A stretch of 41,361 bases of DNA from Pelagibacteraceae bacterium. Its GTDB lineage: Bacteria; Pseudomonadota; Alphaproteobacteria; Pelagibacterales; Pelagibacteraceae. The stretch covers positions 1 through 41,361 of the forward strand of contig JADHRF010000005.1 in the NCBI GenBank assembly GCA_016777565.1, given 5' to 3'. A program made the translations under genes and the position numbers. Below the pieces are notes generated by a model. It made no database searches, was not told the origin of the DNA, and worked only from the letters and a program-made list of their open reading frames with translations. Below, piece by piece: positions 20,441 through 29,033 of the stretch (positions are counted from its first letter, which is position 1; the number at the start of each line of letters is the position of its first letter).

Positions 20441-20746
20441 ATGGCAAAAACAAGCGCAATACAAAAAAACCTAAAAAGAATAAAGTTAGCTGAAAAATTC
20501 TTAAAAAAAAGAATGTCTTTAAAAAAAATAATAAAAGATAAAAAACTATCTTTATCTGATAGATTTGCAGCTCAACTTAAATTAAATAAATTACCAAAAA
20601 ATTCTGCAAAAATAAGAGTAGTAAATAGATGTGAGATAACTGGAAGGCCTCACGGTGTTTATAGAAAGTTAAAAATATCAAGGATAGCACTAAGAGAGAT
20701 GGCCTCGTCTGGAAAAATACCAGGCATGACTAAATCTAGCTGGTAA
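20441..20746 (+). CDS. rpsN: 30S ribosomal protein S14, zinc-independent type
   Basis: This 101-residue S14 is of the long form that lacks the zinc-binding CxxC pairs of the short type. Its C-terminal half contains the conserved [20 protein letters not shown] and [20 protein letters not shown], typical of Proteobacteria. It folds into the 30S head beside S3 and S10. Only one S14 is visible here, in the canonical place between rplE and rpsH. Confidence 0.97.
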   Translation: MAKTSAIQKNLKRIKLAEKFLKKRMSLKKIIKDKKLSLSDRFAAQLKLNKLPKNSAKIRVVNRCEITGRPHGVYRKLKISRIALREMASSGKIPGMTKSSW

Positions 20747-20754
20747 GGAAAATT

Positions 20755-21153
20755 ATGACTTTAATGGATCCAATAGGAGATATGTTGACAAGAATTAGAA
20801 ACGGACAGACTAGATTATTGTCTAAAGTTGAAATGCCCTCATCTAATTTAAGACTTAAAATTTTGGAAGTTTTAAAAACAGAAGGTTTCATAGCAAGTTA
20901 CCATATTGAAAAAAAAGAAAAAAATAAAATTTCATTAATTGTTGATTTAAAATATTACGAAGGTAGCCCAGTTATCAAAGATATAAGAAGAATTTCTAAA
21001 CCAGGTAGAAGAGTTTACTCAAGAGCAACAAGTATACCTAGAATTCAAAATGGTTTAGGTTTGGCAATTATATCAACAAATAAAGGTGTAATGTCAGACA
21101 TAGAGGCAAGAAAAAACAATATTGGTGGAGAAATAATTTGTAGGGTATTTTAA
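20755..21153 (+). CDS. rpsH: 30S ribosomal protein S8
   Basis: This 132-residue S8 binds the central domain of 16S rRNA and in E. coli represses the spc operon. DPIGDMLTRIRNGQ at the N-terminus, RRISKPGRRVYSRATSIPRI and the C-terminal ISTNKGVMSDIEARKNNIGG identify it. An AAGGA ending about 6 nt before ATG 20755 supports that start over ATG 20764 (MDPIGD). The last base of its stop is the first base of the rplF ATG. Confidence 0.97.
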   Translation: MTLMDPIGDMLTRIRNGQTRLLSKVEMPSSNLRLKILEVLKTEGFIASYHIEKKEKNKISLIVDLKYYEGSPVIKDIRRISKPGRRVYSRATSIPRIQNGLGLAIISTNKGVMSDIEARKNNIGGEIICRVF

Positions 21154-21698
21154 TGTCTAAAATTGGAAAAAAAAATATAATTGTACCAAAAGATTCTTCT
21201 ATTAAATCTGAAAATGGAGTTATTACTATAACTGGCCCTAAAGGATCAAAAAAGCTATCTATTAATGATAAGATTTTTTCAACAACATTAAATGAAAAAA
21301 ACGAAATTAATATAAAGCCAATTGGAAAAAATGTAGACACTAAAACTTCTGTGATGTGGGGTACATATAGAAGTTTAATTAATAACGCTGTTTTAGGTGT
21401 CTCTACCGGACATCAGAAAATTTTAGATGTTACAGGTGTTGGATTCAGAGCAAATTTAAAGGGAGAAATTCTTAACTTACAACTCGGTTTCAGTCACGAT
21501 ATAAATTTTAAAATCCCAAAAGAAGTTAAAATTACAGTTGAGAAAATGACTATGATAACTATCAGTGGTGTTGATAAAGAATTAGTTTCAAAAGTTGCGT
21601 CTGATATCAAAGCATTAAAACCTGTTGAACCATATAAAGCCAAGGGTATTAAAGAAAGAAATCAATATGTACTAAGAAAAGAAGGTAAAAAGAAATAA
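21153..21698 (+). CDS. rplF: 50S ribosomal protein L6
   Basis: This 181-residue L6 has two related RNA-binding domains and sits near the sarcin-ricin loop. [37 protein letters not shown] and the C-terminal signature [20 protein letters not shown] are diagnostic. It overlaps the rpsH stop by one base and is followed by rplR after 5 nt. Confidence 0.97.
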   Translation: MSKIGKKNIIVPKDSSIKSENGVITITGPKGSKKLSINDKIFSTTLNEKNEINIKPIGKNVDTKTSVMWGTYRSLINNAVLGVSTGHQKILDVTGVGFRANLKGEILNLQLGFSHDINFKIPKEVKITVEKMTMITISGVDKELVSKVASDIKALKPVEPYKAKGIKERNQYVLRKEGKKK

Positions 21699-21703
21699 TT
21701 AAT

Positions 21704-22054
21704 ATGAAAAAAATTAATAATACAAAAAAAAGAGAACTTAGAAATAGAAAAAAACTAAAAACCGTTTCTTCTAGATATAGAATTTCTATTTTTAGATCTT
21801 TAAAAAATTTATCTGCACAAATTATTGACGATAAAAATAAAAAAACGCTTGTTTCAGTTTCTTCAATTGAGAAAGATATTAGGTCTAATAAAAAAAAGAA
21901 AAGTGAAACTTCTGTTTTAATGGGAGAGATGTTAGCAAAAAGAGCTGTAGAAAAAAAAATTACAAAAGTTTATTTTGACCGTGGTGCCTATAAATACCAT
22001 GGTAGAGTAAAAATGTTCGCAGATTCACTAAGAAAAAATGGATTGGAGTTTTAA
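21704..22054 (+). CDS. rplR: 50S ribosomal protein L18
   Basis: This 116-residue L18 carries 5S rRNA into the large subunit. A basic N-terminal tail (about 1-25) is followed by [40 protein letters not shown] and [20 protein letters not shown], all L18 hallmarks. There is no gap before rpsE: its stop ends at 22054 and rpsE starts at 22055. Confidence 0.97.
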   Translation: MKKINNTKKRELRNRKKLKTVSSRYRISIFRSLKNLSAQIIDDKNKKTLVSVSSIEKDIRSNKKKKSETSVLMGEMLAKRAVEKKITKVYFDRGAYKYHGRVKMFADSLRKNGLEF

Positions 22055-22576
22055 ATGGCAGAATGGCATAAAAAAGTTAGTGAATATAAAGAACGTCTAG
22101 TTGGTATAAACAGAATAACAAAAGTAGTTAAAGGTGGAAGAAGATTTGGTTTTGCAGCTTTAGTAGTTGTTGGAAATGAAAAAGGTTCGATCGGAGTTGG
22201 ATCTGGAAAATCAAAACAAGTCCCTGACGCTATAAAAAAAGCCACACAGGACGCAACAAGAAATTTAATAAAAATTTCCCTTAAGGATGGTAGAACGTTA
22301 CATCATGATGTGCGAGGGAGAAACGGGTCTGGAAAAGTAATTTTAAGATCCGCGCCTGTCGGTACTGGAATTATTGCAGGCGGTCCGATCAGAGCAGTAT
22401 GTGATGTACTTGGTATACAGGATATTGTTGCAAAATCTGTTGGATCAGCAAATCCTCATAATGTAGTTAAAGCTTCTATTGATGCATTACTATCTCAAGC
22501 TTCACCAAAACTTTTATCTGAGATGAGAGGTAAAAAAATATCTGAAATTGTATCTAAAAGAGAAAACACAAAATGA
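22055..22576 (+). CDS. rpsE: 30S ribosomal protein S5
   Basis: This 173-residue S5 contributes to mRNA unwinding and decoding accuracy. It has [20 protein letters not shown] (dsRNA-binding type domain) and the C-terminal [20 protein letters not shown] with [14 protein letters not shown]. The N-terminus is shorter than in some relatives (directly [20 protein letters not shown]). It overlaps rplO by 4 nt (ATGA), leaving no room for the rpmD gene usually found at this junction. Confidence 0.97.
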   Translation: MAEWHKKVSEYKERLVGINRITKVVKGGRRFGFAALVVVGNEKGSIGVGSGKSKQVPDAIKKATQDATRNLIKISLKDGRTLHHDVRGRNGSGKVILRSAPVGTGIIAGGPIRAVCDVLGIQDIVAKSVGSANPHNVVKASIDALLSQASPKLLSEMRGKKISEIVSKRENTK

Positions 22577-23094
22577 AATTAAATAACTTAGTAAAAACAA
22601 ATCGTAATAAAATAAGACCAGGTAGGGGTATAGGTTCTGGAAAAGGAAAAACCGGTGGTAGAGGTATCAAAGGTCAAAAGTCGAGATCAGGCGTTGCCAT
22701 TAAAGCTTTTGAAGGTGGACAAACACCCCTGTACAGAAGATTACCAAAAAGGGGATTTAAATCTTTTACATCAGAAAATATAGCAATTATAAATTTATCT
22801 CATTTGCAGAAATTTCATGATAATAAAAAAATTGATCTTAATACTCCGATAGATTTAAAATTTTTACAAGATAAAAAAATATTGAACAAAAAATATATTA
22901 AATTAAAAATTTTAGGTGATGGTGATTTAAAAAACAAAATAATTATAACTACAAACTATGTTTCGAAGCAAGCAAAAGCTAAAATTGAAAAAGTTGGTGG
23001 TACATTAAAAATAATTGAGAAATTTGTTCTTAAAAAAAATCTTGCTAGCGTAGCAAAAAAACTCACTGAAAACGCAAATACTTCAAAAAAATAG
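22573..23094 (+). CDS. rplO: 50S ribosomal protein L15
   Basis: This 173-residue L15 begins [19 protein letters not shown], with the glycine-rich [20 protein letters not shown], then [18 protein letters not shown], all diagnostic. It is a late assembly protein threaded through 23S rRNA domains. The C-terminal half (about 75-165) is far more lysine- and isoleucine-rich than the conserved start. It is the gene before secY, separated by 8 nt. Confidence 0.97.
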   Translation: MKLNNLVKTNRNKIRPGRGIGSGKGKTGGRGIKGQKSRSGVAIKAFEGGQTPLYRRLPKRGFKSFTSENIAIINLSHLQKFHDNKKIDLNTPIDLKFLQDKKILNKKYIKLKILGDGDLKNKIIITTNYVSKQAKAKIEKVGGTLKIIEKFVLKKNLASVAKKLTENANTSKK

Positions 23095-23102
23095 AAATAA
23101 AA

Positions 23103-24404
23103 ATGTCTAAAGAAAACTTAACCCAAGGTGCTTTTGCTAAAGCTAATGACTTAAAAAGTAGAATTTTTTTTACTATAGGTATTTTAATTGTTTATAGAAT
23201 AGGAACTTATGTACCTTTAGCAGGAATTGATCCTCAGGCATTAACTCAAGTAATGAGCGATGCTCAAAAAGGATTACTTGGTATGTTCAATGTTTTTTCA
23301 GGGGGCGCCGTTACACGTATGGCAATCTTTGCTCTTGGAATAATGCCATATATATCTGCATCGATTATAATCCAACTTTTAACAGGTGTTTCTGAGTATT
23401 TTAAGAATTTAAAACAACAAGGTGAAATAGGAAGAAAAAAAATCACTCAATTAACTCGATATGGTACTGTTTTGATTGCATGCCTCCAAGGCTATGGTGT
23501 GTCAGTAGGTTTAGAAAATGCTGGTTCCTTAGTTTTGGATCCTGGAATGTCCTTCAGAATCACAACAACAATAGCTTTGGTAGCCGGCACTACTTTTCTT
23601 ATGTGGTTGGGCGAACAGATTACTTTAAGAGGGGTAGGTAATGGAATTTCATTAATTATTTTCTCTGGTATCGTGGCTGAAATACCTAGAGCATTAGCTT
23701 CTACGTTTGAATTAGGTCGAACCGGCGCACTGTCTGCAACTTTAATTGTAATAATTTTTATCTTAGTAATTCTTACAGTTCTTTTTATTGTTTTTTTTGA
23801 AAGAGCAATGCGTAAAATTTTAATTAATTATCCAAAAAGACAAATGGGAAATAAAGTTTATGGTGGAGAGTCTTCTCATTTACCCTTGAAAATAAATACA
23901 GCAGGTGTAATACCAGCAATTTTTGCTTCTGCTTTATTACTATTACCTGTAACATTAACAAACTTTGGTTTTTCTGACTCAGATACGTTTTTAAATATTT
24001 CTTCAATGTTCACGCAAGGCCAACCTCTTTATATGTTGTTATACGCATCTGGAATTATTTTCTTTTCTTTTTTTTATACTTCAATAGTTTTTAATCCAAC
24101 AGAGACAGCAGAAAACTTAAGAAAATATGGAGGTTATATTCCTGGAATTAGGCCAGGTGAAAGATCTGCAGAATATATTGAAACTATTTTAAATAGATTA
24201 ACAACTATAGGCGCACTTTATTTAACTTTTGTATGTCTGCTTCCAGAGTTTTTAATTTCAAAATATCCAATTCCTTTTTATTTAGGCGGGACATCTATTT
24301 TAATTGTAGTAGTTGTAGCTATGGATACGGTTACTCAAGTTCAAACTAGATTAATGAGCTCACAATATGAATCATTAATAAAAAAAACAAAGTTTGGTAA
24401 ATAA
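23103..24404 (+). CDS. secY: Preprotein translocase channel subunit SecY
   Basis: This 433-residue polytopic membrane protein forms the Sec protein-conducting channel. Ten hydrophobic segments can be followed, starting near residue 20 (IFFTIGILIVYRIGTYVPLAGI), with the conserved plug region near GMFNVFSGGAVTRMAIFALG and the cytoplasmic loops NPTETAENLRKYGGYIPGIR and RLTTIGALYL. The partner SecE is encoded at 155-346 in the same cluster. The secY-adk-rpsM order is typical of alphaproteobacteria. Confidence 0.97.
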   Translation: MSKENLTQGAFAKANDLKSRIFFTIGILIVYRIGTYVPLAGIDPQALTQVMSDAQKGLLGMFNVFSGGAVTRMAIFALGIMPYISASIIIQLLTGVSEYFKNLKQQGEIGRKKITQLTRYGTVLIACLQGYGVSVGLENAGSLVLDPGMSFRITTTIALVAGTTFLMWLGEQITLRGVGNGISLIIFSGIVAEIPRALASTFELGRTGALSATLIVIIFILVILTVLFIVFFERAMRKILINYPKRQMGNKVYGGESSHLPLKINTAGVIPAIFASALLLLPVTLTNFGFSDSDTFLNISSMFTQGQPLYMLLYASGIIFFSFFYTSIVFNPTETAENLRKYGGYIPGIRPGERSAEYIETILNRLTTIGALYLTFVCLLPEFLISKYPIPFYLGGTSILIVVVVAMDTVTQVQTRLMSSQYESLIKKTKFGK

Positions 24405-24415
24405 CTAAGACCAAG

Positions 24416-25066
24416 ATGAATATTATTATATTTGGACCACCAGGAGCAGGGAAAGGAACTCAATCTGATTTTATAGTTAAAAATTTTAATCTTTTTAAAC
24501 TATCAACAGGCGATTTACTAAGAGAAGAGATTAAAAAAAAAACTCCTTTGGGATTAAAAATAACCTCTATTGTTAATTCAGGGTCTTTAGTTTCAGATGA
24601 AATAATTAACATTTTAATTGAAACAGTTATTTCCAATAGCAAATATAAAAATAGAATTATATTTGATGGTTATCCAAGAAATTTATCTCAAGCAAAAAAC
24701 TTAAACACACTTCTTTCAAAGTATAACCAAAAAATCAATAAAGTTATAAAGCTGCAAGTTTCTTTAAATGTAATCAAAAAAAGAATTACTGGCAGACTTA
24801 CTTGTCCTAAATGTTCAAAAATTTTTAATGAATTTTTTAATCCTCCACCTAATAATATGACTTGTTGTGTGGGTGAATTATTGAAAAAAAGAGATGATGA
24901 CAATGTTGATGTAGCAATTAAAAGATATGAAACTTATGAAAAATCGACCGAACCTGTTTTAGAGTTCTATAAAAAAATGAATTTAGTAAAAGATCTTAAT
25001 GGAGAAATGAATATTGAGAGTATTCAGAGCAAAATTAGCGATTATTTGACTGTTATAGAGGGTTGA
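24416..25066 (+). CDS. adk: Adenylate kinase with altered zinc-type LID
   Basis: This 216-residue enzyme interconverts ATP+AMP and 2 ADP. The P-loop GPPGAGKGTQ is at 7-16, the NMP-binding part around STGDLLREEI (30-39), and FDGYPRNLSQA at 83-93 carries the AMP-binding motif. The long LID (about 127-161) has cysteines 130, 133, 150 and 151. Zinc-type LIDs normally read CxxC-x16-CxxC; here the last pair is adjacent, as if two residues were deleted. Arginines of KKRDDD and KRYETYEK follow as usual. The rpsM promoter overlaps the stop codon. Confidence 0.95.
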   Translation: MNIIIFGPPGAGKGTQSDFIVKNFNLFKLSTGDLLREEIKKKTPLGLKITSIVNSGSLVSDEIINILIETVISNSKYKNRIIFDGYPRNLSQAKNLNTLLSKYNQKINKVIKLQVSLNVIKKRITGRLTCPKCSKIFNEFFNPPPNNMTCCVGELLKKRDDDNVDVAIKRYETYEKSTEPVLEFYKKMNLVKDLNGEMNIESIQSKISDYLTVIEG

Positions 25067-25090
25067 CTTTGCAAAATAACGCCATATAAA
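25063..25090 (+). promoter_or_regulatory. Candidate sigma-70-type promoter for rpsM-rpsK-rpoA-rplQ
   Basis: TTGACT (25063-25068, five of six to consensus) and TATAAA (25085-25090, five of six) are spaced by 16 nt. The -35 box contains the adk stop codon. A start near 25097 would give a leader of about 24 nt before rpsM. The 54-nt gap is one of only three notable gaps in the ribosomal cluster, and there is no terminator in it, so it probably adds to read-through. Confidence 0.65.
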
Positions 25091-25120
25091 TACATTTTTT
25101 AAACTTATACCCAATATACT

Positions 25121-25501
25121 ATGGCCCGAATAGCCGGAATTAACATTCCTCCGAACAAAATCGTCAGCATAGCCTTAACCTATATCCACGGCATAGGCAT
25201 GCACTCATCTAAGCAAATTTGTGAAAAACTTAATATACCGAAAGATGTGAGAGTTAACAATTTAACCGAAGAGCAAGTTCTTAAAATTACTGAGTATATT
25301 AATACTAATCATAAAGTTGAAGGTGACTTAAGAAGAGATATATCATTAAATATTAAACGATTAATTGATTTAGTAACATACCGAGGAACAAGACATAAAA
25401 AAAAATTACCAGTTAGGGGTCAAAGAACCCACAGCAATGCACGAACTAGAAAAGGTAAAGCAATTGCAATAGCAGGAAAAAAACTTACACCACAAAAATA
25501 A
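25121..25501 (+). CDS. rpsM: 30S ribosomal protein S13
   Basis: This 126-residue S13 forms intersubunit bridges and contacts P-site t[23 protein letters not shown], a helix-two-turn-helix in the middle, and [20 protein letters not shown] with [11 protein letters not shown] at the C-terminus are diagnostic. It is the first gene of the alpha block and directly follows the promoter at the end of adk. The first codons are visibly richer in G/C than the surroundings. Confidence 0.97.
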   Translation: MARIAGINIPPNKIVSIALTYIHGIGMHSSKQICEKLNIPKDVRVNNLTEEQVLKITEYINTNHKVEGDLRRDISLNIKRLIDLVTYRGTRHKKKLPVRGQRTHSNARTRKGKAIAIAGKKLTPQK

Positions 25502-25511
25502 TATTTAATTT

Positions 25512-25964
25512 ATGAATAAAAAAGTTGAAAGCAAAAAAGACACTAAAAACACAAACACCGAAACAGCAAAAACAGAAAAAGTTTCTACTTTCAAAAAAAA
25601 GAAAAAAACTAAAAGAAATATAACTTCAGGTATAGCCTTTGTATATTCAACTTTTAATAATACAATTATTTCAATAGCTGATGAAAGCGGTAATGTTATT
25701 GCTTGGTCCTCTGCTGGAGCAAAAGGTTTCAAAGGATCAAGAAAATCTACACCATATGCAGCACAAGTTGCTGCTGATGATGCTGGAGGTAAAGCATATG
25801 AACAAGGTTTAAGAACTTTAATAGTCGAAGTTAAAGGTCCTGGATCTGGTAGAGAAACTGCTTTAAGAGCATTTCAATCTAAAGGTTTTAAGATTACATC
25901 AATTAAAGACACAACACCTATGCCGCATAACGGTACAAGACCACCAAAAAGAAGGAGAGTATAA
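25512..25964 (+). CDS. rpsK: 30S ribosomal protein S11 with N-terminal extension
   Basis: The core from about residue 35 ([20 protein letters not shown]), [20 protein letters not shown], and the C-terminal [20 protein letters not shown] is clear S11, a platform protein near the Shine-Dalgarno helix. At 150 residues it is about 20 longer than usual because of a lysine-, threonine- and glutamate-rich N-terminus (1-34). The ATG at 25512 is the first in frame after the rpsM stop. The stop overlaps rpoA (TAATG). Confidence 0.96.
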   Translation: MNKKVESKKDTKNTNTETAKTEKVSTFKKKKKTKRNITSGIAFVYSTFNNTIISIADESGNVIAWSSAGAKGFKGSRKSTPYAAQVAADDAGGKAYEQGLRTLIVEVKGPGSGRETALRAFQSKGFKITSIKDTTPMPHNGTRPPKRRRV

Positions 25965-26998
25965 TGCAAACAAATAATAATATTATAGACAGCAATTGGA
26001 AAGCTTTAATTAAACCTAATAAGTTAAAAATTACAAGTAGTGAAGATAAGTCAAGTGCATCTGTAATTGCGGAACCTTTAGAAAAAGGTTTTGGTCAAAC
26101 ATTAGGAAATGCAATTAGAAGAATCTTGCTTTCATCTATTCAGGGTGCAGCAGTAACTGCCGTACAAATAGATGGAGTGTTGCACGAATTTTCGTCAATA
26201 AAGGGAGTAAGAGAAGATGTAACTGATATAGTTTTAAATGTAAAAAGTTTAGCTATTAAATCTTCAGTAAATACTCCAAAAAAAATCATATTAGATGTAA
26301 AAGGACCAAAAGAAGTTAAAGCTAAAGATATTACTTTACCATCAGAAATCGAAATATTAAATCCGGAGCAGACAATCTGTAATTTAGATGAAAAAACTAA
26401 TTTTCATATGGAGTTAATAGTTAATACCGGAAAAGGCTATGTTCCGTCTACGAAAAACAAAGGTGAAGATAGTCCCTTAGGACTAATAGCGGTAGACTCA
26501 CTTTTTAGTCCTGTTAAAAAAGTATCTTATACCGTAGAAAATACAAGAGCTGGTAGTGCACTTGATTATGATAAATTATTAATGAATATTGAAACAAACG
26601 GCACTGTAAATGCTGAAGATGCTATTGCATATGCAGCAAGAATTTTTCAAGATCAATTAGCAATGTTCGTTAATTTTGATGACCCAAAAGAGGTTGTAAA
26701 AGAGGTTAAATCATCAGAACCAGAATTTAATAAGAATTTGTTAAAGAGAGTAGAAGAGCTTGAACTTTCAGTTAGGTCTATGAATTGTTTAAAGAACGAC
26801 AATATAATTTATATTGGCGATTTAGTTCAGAAAACAGAACCTGAAATGTTAAGAACACCTAATTTTGGTAGAAAGTCTTTAAACGAAATCAAGGAAGTAT
26901 TGAGCACTATGTCACTTTACTTAGGAATGGAAATACCCAATTGGCCGCCAGACAACATAGCTGAAATGTCTAAAAAATTAGAAGAGAACAATTATTAA
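25964..26998 (+). CDS. rpoA: RNA polymerase alpha subunit
   Basis: This 344-residue subunit has an N-terminal assembly domain ([20 protein letters not shown] at about 37-56; [20 protein letters not shown] at about 74-93; GYVPSTKN) and a C-terminal domain (about 260-325) with [20 protein letters not shown] and [13 protein letters not shown], which binds UP elements and activators. Length is near the norm. It lies between rpsK and rplQ, as in most bacteria. rpsD, which precedes rpoA in many gammaproteobacteria, is not here, as expected for alphaproteobacteria. Confidence 0.98.
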   Translation: MQTNNNIIDSNWKALIKPNKLKITSSEDKSSASVIAEPLEKGFGQTLGNAIRRILLSSIQGAAVTAVQIDGVLHEFSSIKGVREDVTDIVLNVKSLAIKSSVNTPKKIILDVKGPKEVKAKDITLPSEIEILNPEQTICNLDEKTNFHMELIVNTGKGYVPSTKNKGEDSPLGLIAVDSLFSPVKKVSYTVENTRAGSALDYDKLLMNIETNGTVNAEDAIAYAARIFQDQLAMFVNFDDPKEVVKEVKSSEPEFNKNLLKRVEELELSVRSMNCLKNDNIIYIGDLVQKTEPEMLRTPNFGRKSLNEIKEVLSTMSLYLGMEIPNWPPDNIAEMSKKLEENNY

Positions 26999-27001
26999 AC
27001 A

Positions 27002-27439
27002 ATGAGACATAATTTAGGTTATAGAAAGTTAAATAAAACACCAGAGCACAGAAAAGCTCTTTTTAAAAATATGCTTAATTCACTAATTAAGTATGAACAA
27101 ATAACCACTACATTACCAAAAGCTAAGGAATTAAAACCGTTAATAGACAAAGTTATTACAATTGGAAAAAAAAATAATCTAAGTAACAAAAAAAGACTCT
27201 TTTCAAAATTGCAGGACAAAAGTTCTGTGACAAAAATTTTTGGTATACTTTCTACAAGATATCAAAAAAGGCAAGGAGGTTATAGCAGAGTTCTTAAAGC
27301 TGGCTTCAGATATGGTGATGATGCCCCAATGGCAATAATCGAACTTATTGACAGAAATATAGAAGCCAAAAAAGTTGATAAACCAAAAAAAATTGAAACC
27401 AAAGAAAAAGACTCTCCACCTGTTGCAGCAACTAAGTAA
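27002..27439 (+). CDS. rplQ: 50S ribosomal protein L17 with C-terminal tail
   Basis: This 145-residue L17 begins [20 protein letters not shown], has [20 protein letters not shown], and the conserved [20 protein letters not shown]. It lies near the tunnel exit. After the core (about 120 residues) follows a charged, proline-containing tail ([21 protein letters not shown]) that is probably disordered. It is the last gene of the ribosomal cluster; rluC begins 19 nt later on the same strand. Confidence 0.97.
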   Translation: MRHNLGYRKLNKTPEHRKALFKNMLNSLIKYEQITTTLPKAKELKPLIDKVITIGKKNNLSNKKRLFSKLQDKSSVTKIFGILSTRYQKRQGGYSRVLKAGFRYGDDAPMAIIELIDRNIEAKKVDKPKKIETKEKDSPPVAATK

Positions 27440-27458
27440 TTTAGTTTAAAGTCTTCAC

Positions 27459-28373
27459 ATGGCCAAAAAGTTTGAAGTAGAAAAAGACTTTCATAATACT
27501 CGTTTTGATCGTTGGTTTAAAAATAAAATTTTAGACATACCTCAGGGTTTAATAGAAAAAATTATACGAAAAAATCAAGTTAAAGTTAATGGTAAAAAAA
27601 CTAAAAGTTCCTATCGTGTACAAGAAACTGATGTTGTTGAAATCTTCAATATTGATAAAATTAAACAATCAGAAAAAAAAATAATAACACAATATATTCC
27701 CACTAATACAGAAAGAGATAAGTATGATGATTTTATTATTGAAAATAATGAAAATTTTTTAGTTATCAATAAACCATCTGGCATAGCCGTTCAATCTGGA
27801 ACAAAATCGTTTAAAAATGTTGTAGACACTTTGCGTGGAACAAAATATTTTGAAAATTCAAAACCTTTTATTGTTCATCGTCTCGACAAAGAAACTTCGG
27901 GAATTCTTATTGTTGCTAAGAATAGAGAATACGCTCAATTGTTTACTTCATTATTTAGAATAAGGAAAATCCATAAGACTTATTTAGCGGTCGTTTATGG
28001 TGAGGTTAAAAAAGAAATTAGACTTCTAGAAGATGAACTTATTTTGTTTGAGAATAAAAGAAAAATTGTTCAAAAAGCAACTTCTTATCTTAAAATTTTA
28101 AAAAGTAATGCTCAATATTCGTTAGTTGAATTAAGACCTATAACGGGTCGTAAGCATCAGTTAAGAAAACAACTCTATAATATTGGAAACTCTATAATTG
28201 GTGATGATAAATATTATGTAAAAAAGAGTGGAGTTTTTATAAAAAGTAAAAACTTAATGTTACACGCTTATGAAATAAAATTTATGATAAATAATGTTAA
28301 GTATAATTTTAAGGCTAATTACAATAAAGATTTTGAAAATTTTTTAATTAAAAAAGATTTAAATATTTTTTAA
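27459..28373 (+). CDS. rluC: RluA-family 23S rRNA pseudouridine synthase (RluC-like)
   Basis: This 304-residue protein has an N-terminal S4-type RNA-binding domain (about 12-62, starting FDRWFKNKILDIPQGLIEKI) and a pseudouridine synthase domain with the catalytic aspartate D143 in HRLDKETSG. ENFLVINKPSGIAVQSG and RPITGRKHQLRKQL are further family motifs. RluC modifies three uridines in 23S rRNA in E. coli; RluD-like specificity cannot be excluded by eye. It follows rplQ on the same strand and converges on lipB with a 15-nt overlap at the 3' ends. Confidence 0.88.
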   Translation: MAKKFEVEKDFHNTRFDRWFKNKILDIPQGLIEKIIRKNQVKVNGKKTKSSYRVQETDVVEIFNIDKIKQSEKKIITQYIPTNTERDKYDDFIIENNENFLVINKPSGIAVQSGTKSFKNVVDTLRGTKYFENSKPFIVHRLDKETSGILIVAKNREYAQLFTSLFRIRKIHKTYLAVVYGEVKKEIRLLEDELILFENKRKIVQKATSYLKILKSNAQYSLVELRPITGRKHQLRKQLYNIGNSIIGDDKYYVKKSGVFIKSKNLMLHAYEIKFMINNVKYNFKANYNKDFENFLIKKDLNIF

Positions 28374-28970
28374 GTTTTTTACGAATATTTTTTTTAAATT
28401 TTTTTCTACATTCTTAATATCTATTTTAATCTGTTTTTTAACTGTTGTAATTTTTTTATTATCAAGGCCACAAGGAATTATTTTTTTATAAGGATCAAGA
28501 GAATTATTAATGTTTATAGAACACCCATGATATGCTATCCATTGAGTCACTCGTATTCCAATTGCCGCAATTTTTTTTTTATCCACCCAAATGCCAATAT
28601 TTTTTTTATCTTTATAACCCTTAATTTTATAAATTTTTAAAAATTCGATAATACTATTTTCAATATTGCTTACTAAATTCCTAATATCTTTTTTTCGTTT
28701 ATTAAGATTTAAAGCAAAATAAATAATTTTTTGACCTGGATTATGGAGGGTTATTTTCCCGCCTCTATTCGTTCTTATTAAACTTATTGTTTTATCTAAA
28801 ACTTCTTTTTCATTTGATCTTATCCCAGCAGTATAAGTTAGCGGATGTTCTAGGATCCACAATAAATCCTTAGACTTATGTTTTTTTATTGAATCTACAC
28901 GTTTTACAAGCTCTCTATAAGCTCGCTCATAAGGGACAAGTTTTTTGCTTACTTTTACTTCTAAAGTCAT
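28359..28970 (-). CDS. lipB: Octanoyl-[acyl-carrier protein]:protein N-octanoyltransferase LipB
   Basis: LipB moves octanoate from acyl carrier protein to the lipoyl domains of 2-oxoacid dehydrogenases and GcvH, the first step of lipoate synthesis. In this 203-residue protein the family motifs are LLWILEHPLTYTAG (36-49), RGG (69-71) with HNPGQ (76-80), KIAAIGIR (133-140) with catalytic K133, the AYHGCSININ segment, and IIPCGL with catalytic C167. LipA, which completes the pathway, is not in the window. Its 3' end overlaps rluC, and the 5' side faces mgtE across 63 nt. Confidence 0.95.
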   Translation of the reverse strand: MTLEVKVSKKLVPYERAYRELVKRVDSIKKHKSKDLLWILEHPLTYTAGIRSNEKEVLDKTISLIRTNRGGKITLHNPGQKIIYFALNLNKRKKDIRNLVSNIENSIIEFLKIYKIKGYKDKKNIGIWVDKKKIAAIGIRVTQWIAYHGCSININNSLDPYKKIIPCGLDNKKITTVKKQIKIDIKNVEKNLKKIFVKNLKNI

Positions 28971-29033
28971 TTTAGTTTGAATTTTATCACTAGATCAACT
29001 AATAGTCTCACAAATAATACAAAAGGTACTTTT

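Noticed and set aside
28977-29033. Upstream TTG start for mgtE
   Set aside because: ATG 29034 has AAAGG at suitable spacing and fits MgtE; the extra 19 residues have no visible family support.
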